64,000 nt of DNA, from the NCBI GenBank assembly GCA_014302835.1, contig CP060294.1:2815067-2879066 (forward strand), read 5' to 3'. The notes below the pieces were generated by a model that saw only the letters and a program-made list of their open reading frames with translations, did no database searches and was not told where the DNA came from. This document shows positions 26,485 through 34,605 of the stretch, in pieces (the stretch's first letter is position 1; every line of letters begins with the position of its first letter). The DNA is from Pedobacter sp. PAMC26386 (GTDB taxonomy: Bacteria > Bacteroidota > Bacteroidia > Sphingobacteriales > Sphingobacteriaceae). The position numbers and the translations under genes are program-made.

Positions 26485-27849
26485 TTAATAAGGCCTGGCA
26501 ATAGTCAGACTTGTCTTTAGATCAACCGGAACCCTGGAATCAAAAATCACTCTGGGTTTTTCACTTATAGATTCAACTCTTACCTGGCCCTTGCCTGCCA
26601 TAACAGAATTCATTTGCAGACAACGCTGAACAAGTGGATCTGAAAGATTACCAAAAGGCTTTAAAGGAAGAGCAGACAGTTCATCAACTTCTTGATCTGG
26701 TAATAGGCCGTTGCTATAATCGCCCTTTCCTTCTGCATTATATAACTTAAAAATCATGGGATAGATTTCCCATTTAGGGACGATCTGCGGATTCCTGTAA
26801 TCTTTAATCACAAAACTGGCCATATCTTTTCCAAGTGTTTGCTGTCCGGATTGAATAACTGTGATATAAGGCCGGAGAGAATTAATCAGCAATTCTGATG
26901 CTGATGCAGTATGATTGCCTGTTAGTACGTAAACACGGTTCAAATTTAGCTGGTAAGCTGAAAGCTCCGCAAAACCAGCCTGCTGTAACCTCTTCAATTC
27001 TGCTCCAAAACTACTTTTCCTTGAACCCGCTTTCGCATTACCTCTGTATTCTACAAAAGTTGCACCTTCAGTTGTTTTTGGAGCTATCATTGCCGCTAAA
27101 GCAGCAGCAACAGGGACACTTCCCCCTGGATTATAACGTATATCCACAATCAATTCCTGTACCTGATGCTGTTTAAATGCAGTAAAAGCTTTTTTAAAGA
27201 GTGGTACAGCCGTATCCTCAAAAGAATTTAAAAAAAGATAACCATAGGTTTTTCCACCGGATGGGAAAATCTTAAAACTATATAGCGGAACTTCTGCGAT
27301 CATTAACTGCGAAACTTTAATTAGGCCGGTCTTACCAGCCAATTCTAAATCAGCACTATGCTGCAGAATACAGTTGCTGGTCAATGATGCTATGTTACCT
27401 GCCGAAGGGATAGTTCCATTAATTGTTTTAACTACATCTCCACGGCTCAAACCTTTGTCTGCTCCCCCTGAACCCGGAACGACCAAAGTTATTACAGTCT
27501 GTACCTGCCCGTCACTGGTTTGCAGTGTAATCCAGTCAAAGCCTAAAGCATGAACAAGAGAAGGGGGATAATTTTCAGGAAAGTCAGGATTTACCAAAGC
27601 AGAAAAACGGTCAGCACCATTTCTTATACCCTTAAAGAATGAGGAAGGATCTGTATTCAAACCAGGACTTCCAGGCAGGTTATTATTCCAGTAATAGTAA
27701 ACTTTCATACTATCTAATATCCACGAATTAATATTTTCCTGGCTGCCGGCAGGGTAATCAGGTCTGTTATCTGATTTCCTGCAACTATTCAGAGCGGAAA
27801 AAGTCAGGCATATTAGCAGCGTTTTAATAAACAGAGAGCATGCTTTCAT
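26485..27849 (-). CDS. S41-family (C-terminal processing) protease lipoprotein
   Basis: The 454-residue protein has a lipoprotein signal (LNSC at about residue 23). Next are an N-terminal helical region with SWILDSMKVYYYWNNNLP, a PDZ-like part (about 95-200) and an S41 catalytic domain. The nucleophile serine lies in GNHTASASELL, and the general-base lysine is in QQTLGKDMAS. S41 enzymes cleave near protein C-termini in the periplasm or at the surface. It is a separate gene upstream of the sigma/anti-sigma block on the same strand. A role in processing the FecR-like factor is imaginable but unsupported. It is distinct from the larger Prc-type protease at 54757-56886. Confidence 0.88.
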   Translation of the reverse strand: MKACSLFIKTLLICLTFSALNSCRKSDNRPDYPAGSQENINSWILDSMKVYYYWNNNLPGSPGLNTDPSSFFKGIRNGADRFSALVNPDFPENYPPSLVHALGFDWITLQTSDGQVQTVITLVVPGSGGADKGLSRGDVVKTINGTIPSAGNIASLTSNCILQHSADLELAGKTGLIKVSQLMIAEVPLYSFKIFPSGGKTYGYLFLNSFEDTAVPLFKKAFTAFKQHQVQELIVDIRYNPGGSVPVAAALAAMIAPKTTEGATFVEYRGNAKAGSRKSSFGAELKRLQQAGFAELSAYQLNLNRVYVLTGNHTASASELLINSLRPYITVIQSGQQTLGKDMASFVIKDYRNPQIVPKWEIYPMIFKLYNAEGKGDYSNGLLPDQEVDELSALPLKPFGNLSDPLVQRCLQMNSVMAGKGQVRVESISEKPRVIFDSRVPVDLKTSLTIARPY

Positions 27850-28040
27850 AAAAACGTTATCATCGATATGCAGTAAAAGTAACCGCCCGGTATAAAGCTT
27901 ATATTAAGATAAAAACATATAATCTAGCGAAATCTCTTTATACATCTTAGATAGCATAAGTATCATTATATTCGTCACATTTATTTAACAAGTTCTTTTG
28001 AACTGACACCGTTAAACAGATTTAGTATTCAAATAAAATC

Positions 28041-28886
28041 ATGATCAGAAAAACTAGTATCACACTCCTTTTCCTGCTATTTTCAGGCACACAAATCTTC
28101 GCACAAAGCCTCATTATCGGCACTTATAATCTGCGTAATGACAACAAAGGTGACATCGGTAACCTATGGATACAAAGAGCGCCAATTGTTGCTAATCTAT
28201 TACGTTTTCATCAATTTGATATATTTGGAATTCAGGAAGGATTTAAGAATCAGCTGGATGATATTAATTCTGCCCTACCAGAATATGCGCATTATGGCAA
28301 AGGCAGGGATGACGGGAAAGATGCAGGAGAACACTCTTCTATTTTTTACCGGAAAGATAAATTCAAACTCTTAAAAAATGGAGACTTCTGGTTATCAGAA
28401 ACACCAGACAAACCAGGTTTAGGCTGGGATGCGACTTGCTGCAACCGTATTTGTACCTGGGTGGAATTACAAGATATAAAAACGGGCCGCAAATTCTATT
28501 ATTTTAATGCACATTTTGATCACCAGGGAAAAATTGCCAGGGTGGAAAGCAGTAAACTGATCATCCGTAAAATGAAAGAGATCGCGGGCAATGCACCTGC
28601 GGTATTTACCGGTGATTTAAATGGCGGACAGGATAGTGAATGGTATTTAACATTAGCCAAATCCGGCTATCTGAAAGACACTTACAATCAGGTGGCTCAT
28701 CCTTACGTAAATAATCCATCTTTCAATGAATTTGGCGAACATCTTGATGGATTTGAAATTATCGATCATGTTTTTGTAACCCAAGATTTCAAGGCTGACA
28801 GATGGGGGATTTTAACAGATTCTTATCATGGTAAATATCCCTCTGATCACTTCCCTGTACTGGTTGAAGTAACCCTTAAAAAGTAA
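28041..28886 (+). CDS. Secreted endonuclease/exonuclease/phosphatase-fold enzyme
   Basis: The 281-residue protein has a signal peptide (cut near IFAQ) and one EEP domain. It shows the TYNLRNDNKGD opening (Mg-binding Asn), GIQEGF with the metal-ligand glutamate, FNAHFDHQG, FTGDLNGG and the terminal SDHFPVLVEV motif. EEP enzymes hydrolyse phosphodiester or phosphomonoester bonds in nucleic acids, lipids or sugars. Close relatives in Bacteroidota are secreted and often annotated endonuclease/exonuclease/phosphatase. Two features suggest a phosphate- or lipid-scavenging role rather than DNA repair: the export signal, and the phospholipase C gene 69 bases downstream on the same strand. The substrate is not determined. 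Confidence 0.88.
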   Translation: MIRKTSITLLFLLFSGTQIFAQSLIIGTYNLRNDNKGDIGNLWIQRAPIVANLLRFHQFDIFGIQEGFKNQLDDINSALPEYAHYGKGRDDGKDAGEHSSIFYRKDKFKLLKNGDFWLSETPDKPGLGWDATCCNRICTWVELQDIKTGRKFYYFNAHFDHQGKIARVESSKLIIRKMKEIAGNAPAVFTGDLNGGQDSEWYLTLAKSGYLKDTYNQVAHPYVNNPSFNEFGEHLDGFEIIDHVFVTQDFKADRWGILTDSYHGKYPSDHFPVLVEVTLKK

Positions 28887-28955
28887 CAATCTTGTGAAAG
28901 AGCGTTCTTAATAGTGGCTTAATACGATTTACCATATTTCCGTATACTTTTGTAT

Positions 28956-31463
28956 ATGGATTCACGTAGAGATTTTATCAAAAAAGCAGCACTCCTTTCT
29001 GGTGGTGCTGCTTTAATCAATACTTTGCCACCTGTCATTCAAAAGGCAATGGCCATTAACCCCGCTGTCGGAAGTACTTTTTATGATGCTGAACATGTTG
29101 TTTTTCTGATGCAGGAAAACCGTTCTTTCGATCATGAATTTGGTACGCTGCAAGGTGTAAGGGGGTTTAATGATCCACGGGCAATTGACCTGCCCAATAA
29201 AAACAAAGTATGGCTTCAATCCAATAAAGAAGGGGAAACCTATGCTCCATTTCATTTAAGTATCAAAGACACCAAAGTTGCATGGATGGGTGCTTTACCT
29301 CATAACTGGACAGATCAGACTGATGCCAGAAATGGAGGGAAATATGATCAGTGGCTGAACGTAAAAAAGGCTTACAACCCTACTTACGCTCACATGCCAC
29401 TCACTATTGGTTATTGTAAAAGAGAAGATTTTCCTTTCTATTATTCACTGGCAGATGCCTTTACAGTTTGTGACCAGAATTTTTGTTCTGTAATTGCCGG
29501 TACACATCCAAACCGGTATTACTGGATGACTGGTACAGTACGGGAAAAGAACATTACCGAAGGGATGGCGCATCTCTGGAATATCAGTAATTATGATAAA
29601 CCTACTTTAAACTGGAAAACATTCCCTGAGCGTCTGGAAGAAAATGGGGTACCCTGGAAAATTTACCAGAACGAACTTACTTTAGGCTTTGGACTTAACG
29701 GTGAATCGAGCGCTTGGTTAAGTAATTTCGGTACAAATGTCCTGGAGTATTTCGAACAGTACAATGTACGTTATCATCCGGGGGCAATAGCTAATCTGAA
29801 GGATAAAAAGAAAGAGCTGCTGGCACAAATTGCAGTGGCCGATCAGAAAAACCTAAACCCGGAAGAACAAACGAAATTTGAGGCACTCAAAAAATTATTA
29901 AATAAGACGGAAAAAGAAGAACAACAATATACACTGGCTAATTATGAGGCGCTTTCAGAAAAAGCCAGAAACCTGAATGCTAAAGCTTTTGGAATTAATT
30001 CAAATGATCCGAACTTCCATCAACTCAATCCTTTAAAATATGACGAGAAGGGTACGGAAAGAGAATTGAATATTCCTAAAGGTGATATTCTTGATCAGTT
30101 CAGAAAAGATGTAAATAATGGTTCTCTGCCTACCGTTTCCTGGCTGATGACCCCTGCAAATTTTTCAGATCATCCGGGCGTACCCTGGTTCGGTTCATGG
30201 TTTGTAAGTGAAGTGATCGAAATTCTGACTAAAAATCCCGAGATATGGAAGAAGACTATTTTCATCCTTACTTACGATGAAAACGATGGATATTTTGATC
30301 ATATTCCTCCCTTTGTCCCGCCCCACCCTTATAAAGAACATTCGGGTAAAACCTCTAAAGGCATTGATCCTAAACTTGATTTTGCAACAAAAGATTTTCA
30401 GACAAACCCTTCAACAAAAGAGGATCGTATCAGAGAAAGCCAGATAGGTTTAGGTTATCGTGTACCCATGGTCATTGTTTCTCCATGGACAAGAGGCGGT
30501 TATGTTTGCTCTGAGGTCTTTGATCATACTTCTTCCCTTCAGTTTCTGGAGACCTTTATTGAGAAAAAACTGAATAAAAAGATTGTAGAAGAAAACATTA
30601 CCCCCTGGAGAAGAACGGTCTGCGGAGATTTGACTTCAGCTTTCAGGCCTTATGATGGAGAAAAAATTGAACAGCCACAGTTTCTGGAAAAGAAACCTTT
30701 TATGGAGAAAATCTACTCCGCCAAGTTTAAGGAATTACCAGATAATTATAAGAAATTAAGTCCGGAAGAGATTGCATTGATCAATACAAACCCCATAGCA
30801 TCTCCTTATTTCCCACAGCAGGAAAAAGGTGTCCGTTCGTCTTGTGCATTACCCTATGAATTATATGTAAACGGAACCATGCAGCAAGACCGTTTTAGTA
30901 TCAGTTTTAACGCTTCTAACAAACTATTTGGCAAAAAATCTGCAGGCTCTCCCTTTACTGTTTATGCAATGAACCCTTATAAGGATGAAGTACTACGCAG
31001 CTGGGACTACACAGTTTCTGCGGGCGATACTTTACAGGATGAATGGTTATTGAAAGATTTTGCCGAAAGAAGATATCATTTGAGAGTATATGGCCCTAAT
31101 GGTTTTTTCAGAGAATTTATCGGCGACGATAACAATCCGTCTTTAACTGTGTCATGCTCTTTTGAAAAAGATAAAATATATCCATTGAAGCTGAGCGGAA
31201 ATATTATTGTGACAATTACCAATAATGGAAAACAGGCCCAGGATATAGAAATTACAGATATCAGTTATAAAACCGGAAATAAAACATTAAAAGTACCAGC
31301 AAATAGCAAGGCAAGTATTATATTGGATCTGACAAAGAATTTTAACTGGTACGATTTCAGTGTAAGTACTATCGAAAAGACCGGTTTTATGGAAAGATTT
31401 GCCGGAAGGGTAGAAAATGGGACAATCACTAAAACAGACCCTTTAATGGGAAACATTCTTTAG
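28956..31463 (+). CDS. Phosphocholine-specific phospholipase C, Tat-exported
   Basis: The product is 835 residues from the ATG at 28956. SRRDFIKKA is a twin-arginine signal and a hydrophobic stretch follows. The phosphoesterase domain (about 40-560) carries the ENRSFDHEFGTL metal-site motif, and GTHPNRYYWMTGT, TYDENDGYFDH and DHTSSLQFLE are also present. Two C-terminal DUF756-like beta-domains (about 625-720 and 740-825) complete the PC-PLC architecture. A lysine/glutamate-rich insertion at about 285-340 looks like a coiled coil. The enzyme releases phosphocholine from phosphatidylcholine or sphingomyelin. It stands three bases before a Tat-type Dabb protein gene. TACTTTTG at 28945-28952 resembles a -7 box but lies too near the start to be convincing. 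Confidence 0.9.
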   Translation: MDSRRDFIKKAALLSGGAALINTLPPVIQKAMAINPAVGSTFYDAEHVVFLMQENRSFDHEFGTLQGVRGFNDPRAIDLPNKNKVWLQSNKEGETYAPFHLSIKDTKVAWMGALPHNWTDQTDARNGGKYDQWLNVKKAYNPTYAHMPLTIGYCKREDFPFYYSLADAFTVCDQNFCSVIAGTHPNRYYWMTGTVREKNITEGMAHLWNISNYDKPTLNWKTFPERLEENGVPWKIYQNELTLGFGLNGESSAWLSNFGTNVLEYFEQYNVRYHPGAIANLKDKKKELLAQIAVADQKNLNPEEQTKFEALKKLLNKTEKEEQQYTLANYEALSEKARNLNAKAFGINSNDPNFHQLNPLKYDEKGTERELNIPKGDILDQFRKDVNNGSLPTVSWLMTPANFSDHPGVPWFGSWFVSEVIEILTKNPEIWKKTIFILTYDENDGYFDHIPPFVPPHPYKEHSGKTSKGIDPKLDFATKDFQTNPSTKEDRIRESQIGLGYRVPMVIVSPWTRGGYVCSEVFDHTSSLQFLETFIEKKLNKKIVEENITPWRRTVCGDLTSAFRPYDGEKIEQPQFLEKKPFMEKIYSAKFKELPDNYKKLSPEEIALINTNPIASPYFPQQEKGVRSSCALPYELYVNGTMQQDRFSISFNASNKLFGKKSAGSPFTVYAMNPYKDEVLRSWDYTVSAGDTLQDEWLLKDFAERRYHLRVYGPNGFFREFIGDDNNPSLTVSCSFEKDKIYPLKLSGNIIVTITNNGKQAQDIEITDISYKTGNKTLKVPANSKASIILDLTKNFNWYDFSVSTIEKTGFMERFAGRVENGTITKTDPLMGNIL

Positions 31464-31466
31464 AAG

Positions 31467-31904
31467 ATGAACAAATCAAATAGAAGAAAATTTATAGGGA
31501 CGGCAGCAGTATTGCTTACAGGAACAGCTGCGGCGGCAGCAATGCCTGGCATGACCGCTATATCAGCCGTTCCAGCGATGAAAAACACAGAAGAATTTCC
31601 TGTAGTCCATCATGTTTTTTTCTGGTTGAAAAACCCTGCATCAAAAGCGGATCTTGACCAGCTGGTTGCAGGTGTAAAAACCCTTTTAGCTATAGAAACG
31701 GTACAAAAGCTCAAAGTAGGTGTAGTAGCCAGCACAGAAAAACGCGACGTGGTTGACAATAGCTGGGCTGTTTCTGAGTTGATTTTCTTCAAAGATTTAG
31801 CCGGTCAGGCTATTTACCAAACTCATCCTGTGCATCTGGAGTTCATCAAAAATTGCGGTCATCTATGGGAAAAAGTTATCGTTTATGATGCCACAGATGC
31901 TTGA
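31467..31904 (+). CDS. Exported Dabb (stress-responsive alpha/beta-barrel) domain protein
   Basis: The 145-residue protein starts with a Tat-like signal (SNRRKFIG then an alanine-rich hydrophobic stretch to about residue 35). It carries a Dabb domain at about 47-140, with VVHHVFFWLKNP, the central EKRDVVDNSWAVSELIFF and a YQTHPVHLEFI segment containing the usual histidine. Dabb proteins form dimeric ferredoxin-like barrels; a few are enzymes, but most have no known role. Its gene starts three bases after the phospholipase C stop, so the two are co-transcribed and both go through Tat. This suggests a folded, possibly cofactor-containing partner. It ends eight bases from the convergent SufR-like gene. 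Confidence 0.85.
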   Translation: MNKSNRRKFIGTAAVLLTGTAAAAAMPGMTAISAVPAMKNTEEFPVVHHVFFWLKNPASKADLDQLVAGVKTLLAIETVQKLKVGVVASTEKRDVVDNSWAVSELIFFKDLAGQAIYQTHPVHLEFIKNCGHLWEKVIVYDATDA

Positions 31905-31912
31905 ATTTCACG

Positions 31913-32542
31913 TTAAATAACTAGTTTATTCTTAAAATTTATTCTGTAAGAACATCTTCTATCTCCCGAAACAATATGATCTTCGCGGTTAATACTGACA
32001 TCTTCTCCCAGTATAAACCTGAATACATTTAATTCACCAGAGCAGAAACCCTGACAAGAGGTTGCAGCAGCACAAATCGGGCAATGGTTTTCAATAAATA
32101 AATAGCCGTTTTCATCCTTGCTGAATTCGGCCATATATCCTTCTCTGGATCTGATCTCTGTTAGTTTAACAATTCGTTCTTCCAGCTCATCAATCGTATC
32201 TAATTCTTTCTTGTACCTGTCCCTGCCTGCTTGTTCACTGGCATCCATCACAGCTTTCAAAGCGTTATCGCCCAAAGTATTTTTGATCATGTCGATCAGT
32301 TTTACAGTGAGCTCTGCATGTGTATCCGGGAATTTAGCATTACCCAAAGCAGTTAAACTAAAAAACTGTTTAGGCCTTCCCACCCCACTAGATTCATTCT
32401 CCGCTAGAATTAGTCCTTCATCTGTATACTTTAACAACTGTAACCTCGCTCCTTCTTTGGTCATTCCTAGCTCCTGTGCAATTGCAGCAGCAGTTAATGC
32501 ACCCCGGGTTTTAAGCAGCATAAGAAATTTGTTTGTCATCAT
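31913..32542 (-). CDS. SufR-like (COG2345) iron-sulfur transcriptional regulator
   Basis: The 209-residue protein has an N-terminal winged helix at about 5-75 (LTAAAIAQELGMTKEGARLQLLKY and the wing SSGVGRPKQFFSLT). A helical linker leads to a C-terminal cysteine-rich domain (about 150-205). Cysteines occur in NHCPICAAATSCQGFC and in SGDRRCSYRI, the layout of SufR/COG2345 proteins, where cysteines hold a [4Fe-4S] cluster. SufR represses suf genes when its cluster is intact. ATGs at 32542 and 32539 are both usable. A perfect 13-bp inverted repeat begins three bases upstream of the start. The divergent operon carries DUF2480, a family often seen near suf genes, and an RND pump. Redox- or iron-responsive control of that operon is the inference. 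Confidence 0.8.
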   Translation of the reverse strand: MMTNKFLMLLKTRGALTAAAIAQELGMTKEGARLQLLKYTDEGLILAENESSGVGRPKQFFSLTALGNAKFPDTHAELTVKLIDMIKNTLGDNALKAVMDASEQAGRDRYKKELDTIDELEERIVKLTEIRSREGYMAEFSKDENGYLFIENHCPICAAATSCQGFCSGELNVFRFILGEDVSINREDHIVSGDRRCSYRINFKNKLVI

Positions 32543-32544
32543 AA

Positions 32545-32578
32545 GTTAATAAAACAAGTGTTTAGTTGTTTTATTAAC
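32545..32578. promoter_or_regulatory. Perfect 13-bp inverted repeat, candidate operator of the SufR-like regulator
   Basis: GTTAATAAAACAA (32545-32557) and TTGTTTTATTAAC (32566-32578) are exact reverse complements separated by 8 nt. The site lies directly upstream of the regulator start and covers the TTG proposed as the -33 box of the divergent promoter. A bound dimer would therefore repress both directions. The core ACAA-N8-TTGT recalls the CAAC-N6-GTTG type of SufR site. Confidence 0.7.
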
Positions 32579-32594
32579 AAAAGTACTAACTTTG
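32566..32594 (+). promoter_or_regulatory. Promoter for the leader-DUF2480-RND operon
   Basis: TAACTTTG at 32587-32594 is an exact match to the Bacteroidota -7 consensus. TTG at 32566-32568 lies 18 nt upstream in the -33 position. Transcription would start near 32600, about 350 bases before the DUF2480 start, leaving a long leader. Confidence 0.6.
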
Positions 32595-32950
32595 CTGAAC
32601 TTATTCAGTCATTATTATAATTTTTCGAACATAAGAACGGTTTATTCATTTATATTTTAAAAAATAGTTATGTCTTTAAAATTACAAGAAACTATAACCA
32701 TACCCCGCCGGGAGAATCAGCCAGTATTTGTCATTCCCTACTGGAATGTACTGATGCGAAACACCAACTGATCACCTGTTTTCTTACCAGAACATCCCTT
32801 GTAAAGGATAAACAGCTAAAAATAAGCTCATTTATTTTCTAACTCCTTAAAAACTGATTTTAAGCAGACGGGGATTCTTATGCCCAAAAATTCAGTTCAA
32901 AACCCAGTTCATCAAATTTTACCCTAACGAATCTGCCAATCAAAAATAAA
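32595..32950. other. Long untranslated leader or gap before the DUF2480 gene
   Basis: Apart from the 33-codon frame at 32670-32771, I see no gene in this 350-bp stretch. Short repeats such as CCTTGTAAAGG occur, but no terminator and no riboswitch I can name. Confidence 0.35.
32670..32771 (+). CDS. Possible 33-residue leader peptide
   Basis: An ATG at 32670 opens 33 codons ending in TGA at 32769-32771, about 70 bases after the predicted transcription start. The peptide begins MSLKLQETITIPRRENQPVF and has no domain I recognise. Its only support is the position in a long leader of an efflux operon. It could be a control peptide, a remnant or chance. Confidence 0.25.
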   Translation: MSLKLQETITIPRRENQPVFVIPYWNVLMRNTN

Positions 32951-33460
32951 ATGGAAGAAATCATCAATAAAGTAGACTTGAGTGGTATTCTTACCCTTGA
33001 CCTCCTCAATTATAAACCCTTAAAAAATGAATATGCCGTTTTTGACCTGGTCCCTTATTTATTCAAGGGACTACTCTTAAAAGAAAAAGTATTCAGAGTG
33101 GACATGATCCAGATAGACTGGAGCCAGTTTACAGGTAAAGAAGTGGTTCTTTACTGTTCAAACGATGCTATTGTTCCTTATTGGGCTTATGTATTGATCA
33201 CCTCTTTACTCAAGCCTTATACAGATAAGATTCTATATGCCAGCAATCAAAATCATGAAGAACTGATTTGGACTGAAAGGATTAAAAGAATTGATTACAA
33301 TCTTTTTAAAGAACAAAAAGTAGTACTCAAAGCCAATACAATAATTCCCCCTGCAATGTACGTATGCGCAACAGGTTACCTCATGGATCAGGTACAAAGT
33401 CTGATGTGGGGAGAAGCAGGCTCACCAATTATGATTTACAAAAAGAAAAAAAACTTATAA
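32951..33460 (+). CDS. DUF2480-family protein
   Basis: The 169-residue cytoplasmic protein matches the Bacteroidota family DUF2480. Conserved blocks are LVPYLFKGLLLKEKVFR, IDWSQFTGKEVVLYCSNDAIVPYWAY, the VVLKAN...IPPAMYVCATGYL segment and the C-terminal SLMWGEAGSPIMIYKKKK. Its biochemical function is unknown. In many Bacteroidota the family is encoded with suf iron-sulfur assembly genes, but here no suf gene is present. It lies 10 bases before the RND adaptor gene and downstream of the promoter/operator region shared with the SufR-like regulator. This copy may be a paralogue recruited to an efflux operon. The family call is fairly sure; the role is open. Confidence 0.8.
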   Translation: MEEIINKVDLSGILTLDLLNYKPLKNEYAVFDLVPYLFKGLLLKEKVFRVDMIQIDWSQFTGKEVVLYCSNDAIVPYWAYVLITSLLKPYTDKILYASNQNHEELIWTERIKRIDYNLFKEQKVVLKANTIIPPAMYVCATGYLMDQVQSLMWGEAGSPIMIYKKKKNL

Positions 33461-33469
33461 AGCCCTACA

Positions 33470-34597
33470 ATGAAAACAACACTAATTTACTCCTGCCTGT
33501 CGGCATGTCTGATCTTATCCTCTTGCACACCAGCAAAAAATCCAGAACAGCAGGAAAGGATACAAGAATTCCCTGTCTTATCAATTGCAACACAAAAAGC
33601 CGATCTTTTCGCAGAATACCCAGCTACTTTACAAGGGGAACAAACTGTAGAAATCCGTTCTAAAGTTGATGGTTATATAGAGCAGGTATATGTTGCCGAA
33701 GGTACCATCGTCAGTAAAGGACAGTCTTTGTTTAAAATCGACGCAAACAGCCTTCAACAGGAAATGAACAATAAGAATGCAGCCGTATTGGCCGCCGCAG
33801 CCAATTTGGAAACGGCCAGTATTCAAACTGAAAGAACAAAAATCCTGGTAGAGAAGAAAATTGTCAACTCTTTTGAACTGACTTCTGCTAAAAATGCAGA
33901 ACAAGTAAAAAAAGCAGAATTAAACCAAGCAAAAGCAGATCTCTCCGCTGCTAAATCCAAACTGGCTTATACCAATATTGTAAGCCCTATCAACGGAGTA
34001 GTTGGAAGCTTACCTTATAAAATAGGTAGCCTGGTTAGCAGTACTTCTGCAATTGCATTGACGACGATCGCCAATACCAAACAAATCTATGCTTACTTTT
34101 CACTAAGTCAGCAGCAATTAGGCTCATTTTTAAGTCAATACAATGGTCAGAAGATCAGTGAAAAATTCAAAAACATGCCACAGGTATCTCTGATTATGCA
34201 GGACGGAGAAACCTACAGGTCAAAAGGTAAAATCGAGACCCTGAGTGGTGTCCTGAATGCAGAGACTGGTGCTGCAAATTTCAAAGCTGTATTCCCAAAT
34301 CCAGAGGCTAAGTTGTGGAGCGGAGCAAGTGCAACAATCAGAATTCCAACTCAGCTAAACGAAGCCATTATGGTGCCTAAATCAACAACTTTTGAGTTAC
34401 AGGGAAAATATTTTGTATTTAAGGTCGACCAGAAAAACATCGTTCATCATACGCCAATTGACATTATGGATGCCGTGACCGATAAAGACTATTTGGTTAC
34501 CAAAGGATTAATCACGGGTGATAAAATTGTTACCGAAGGCCTCGGTAACTTAAAAGACGGTATGAAAATCAAACCAAATCCTGCAACCCCGAAATAG
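33470..34597 (+). CDS. RND efflux periplasmic adaptor (membrane fusion protein)
   Basis: The 375-residue lipoprotein (lipobox LSSC at about 19) has the MFP order. A first lipoyl half contains VEIRSKVDGYIEQVYVAEGTIVSKGQ, then an alpha-helical hairpin spans about 95-155. The second lipoyl half contains AYTNIVSPINGVVGSLPYKIGSLV, and a beta-barrel and membrane-proximal domain follow. It bridges the inner-membrane RND pump and the TolC-type channel encoded next. The gene starts 10 bases after DUF2480 and ends 8 bases before the pump gene. This is the HAE1/AcrA-type adaptor of a multidrug or solvent exporter; the substrates cannot be read from sequence. Confidence 0.92.
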   Translation: MKTTLIYSCLSACLILSSCTPAKNPEQQERIQEFPVLSIATQKADLFAEYPATLQGEQTVEIRSKVDGYIEQVYVAEGTIVSKGQSLFKIDANSLQQEMNNKNAAVLAAAANLETASIQTERTKILVEKKIVNSFELTSAKNAEQVKKAELNQAKADLSAAKSKLAYTNIVSPINGVVGSLPYKIGSLVSSTSAIALTTIANTKQIYAYFSLSQQQLGSFLSQYNGQKISEKFKNMPQVSLIMQDGETYRSKGKIETLSGVLNAETGAANFKAVFPNPEAKLWSGASATIRIPTQLNEAIMVPKSTTFELQGKYFVFKVDQKNIVHHTPIDIMDAVTDKDYLVTKGLITGDKIVTEGLGNLKDGMKIKPNPATPK

Positions 34598-34605
34598 AAA
34601 GCGCC

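Noticed and set aside
28945..28952. TACTTTTG as a promoter -7 box for the phospholipase gene
   Set aside because: It lies only four bases before the ATG and lacks a -33 TTTG at proper spacing, so chance is more likely.
32118..32549. 143-codon plus-strand frame opposite the SufR-like gene
   Set aside because: Serine-rich shadow of a conserved regulator, and it would start against the operator.
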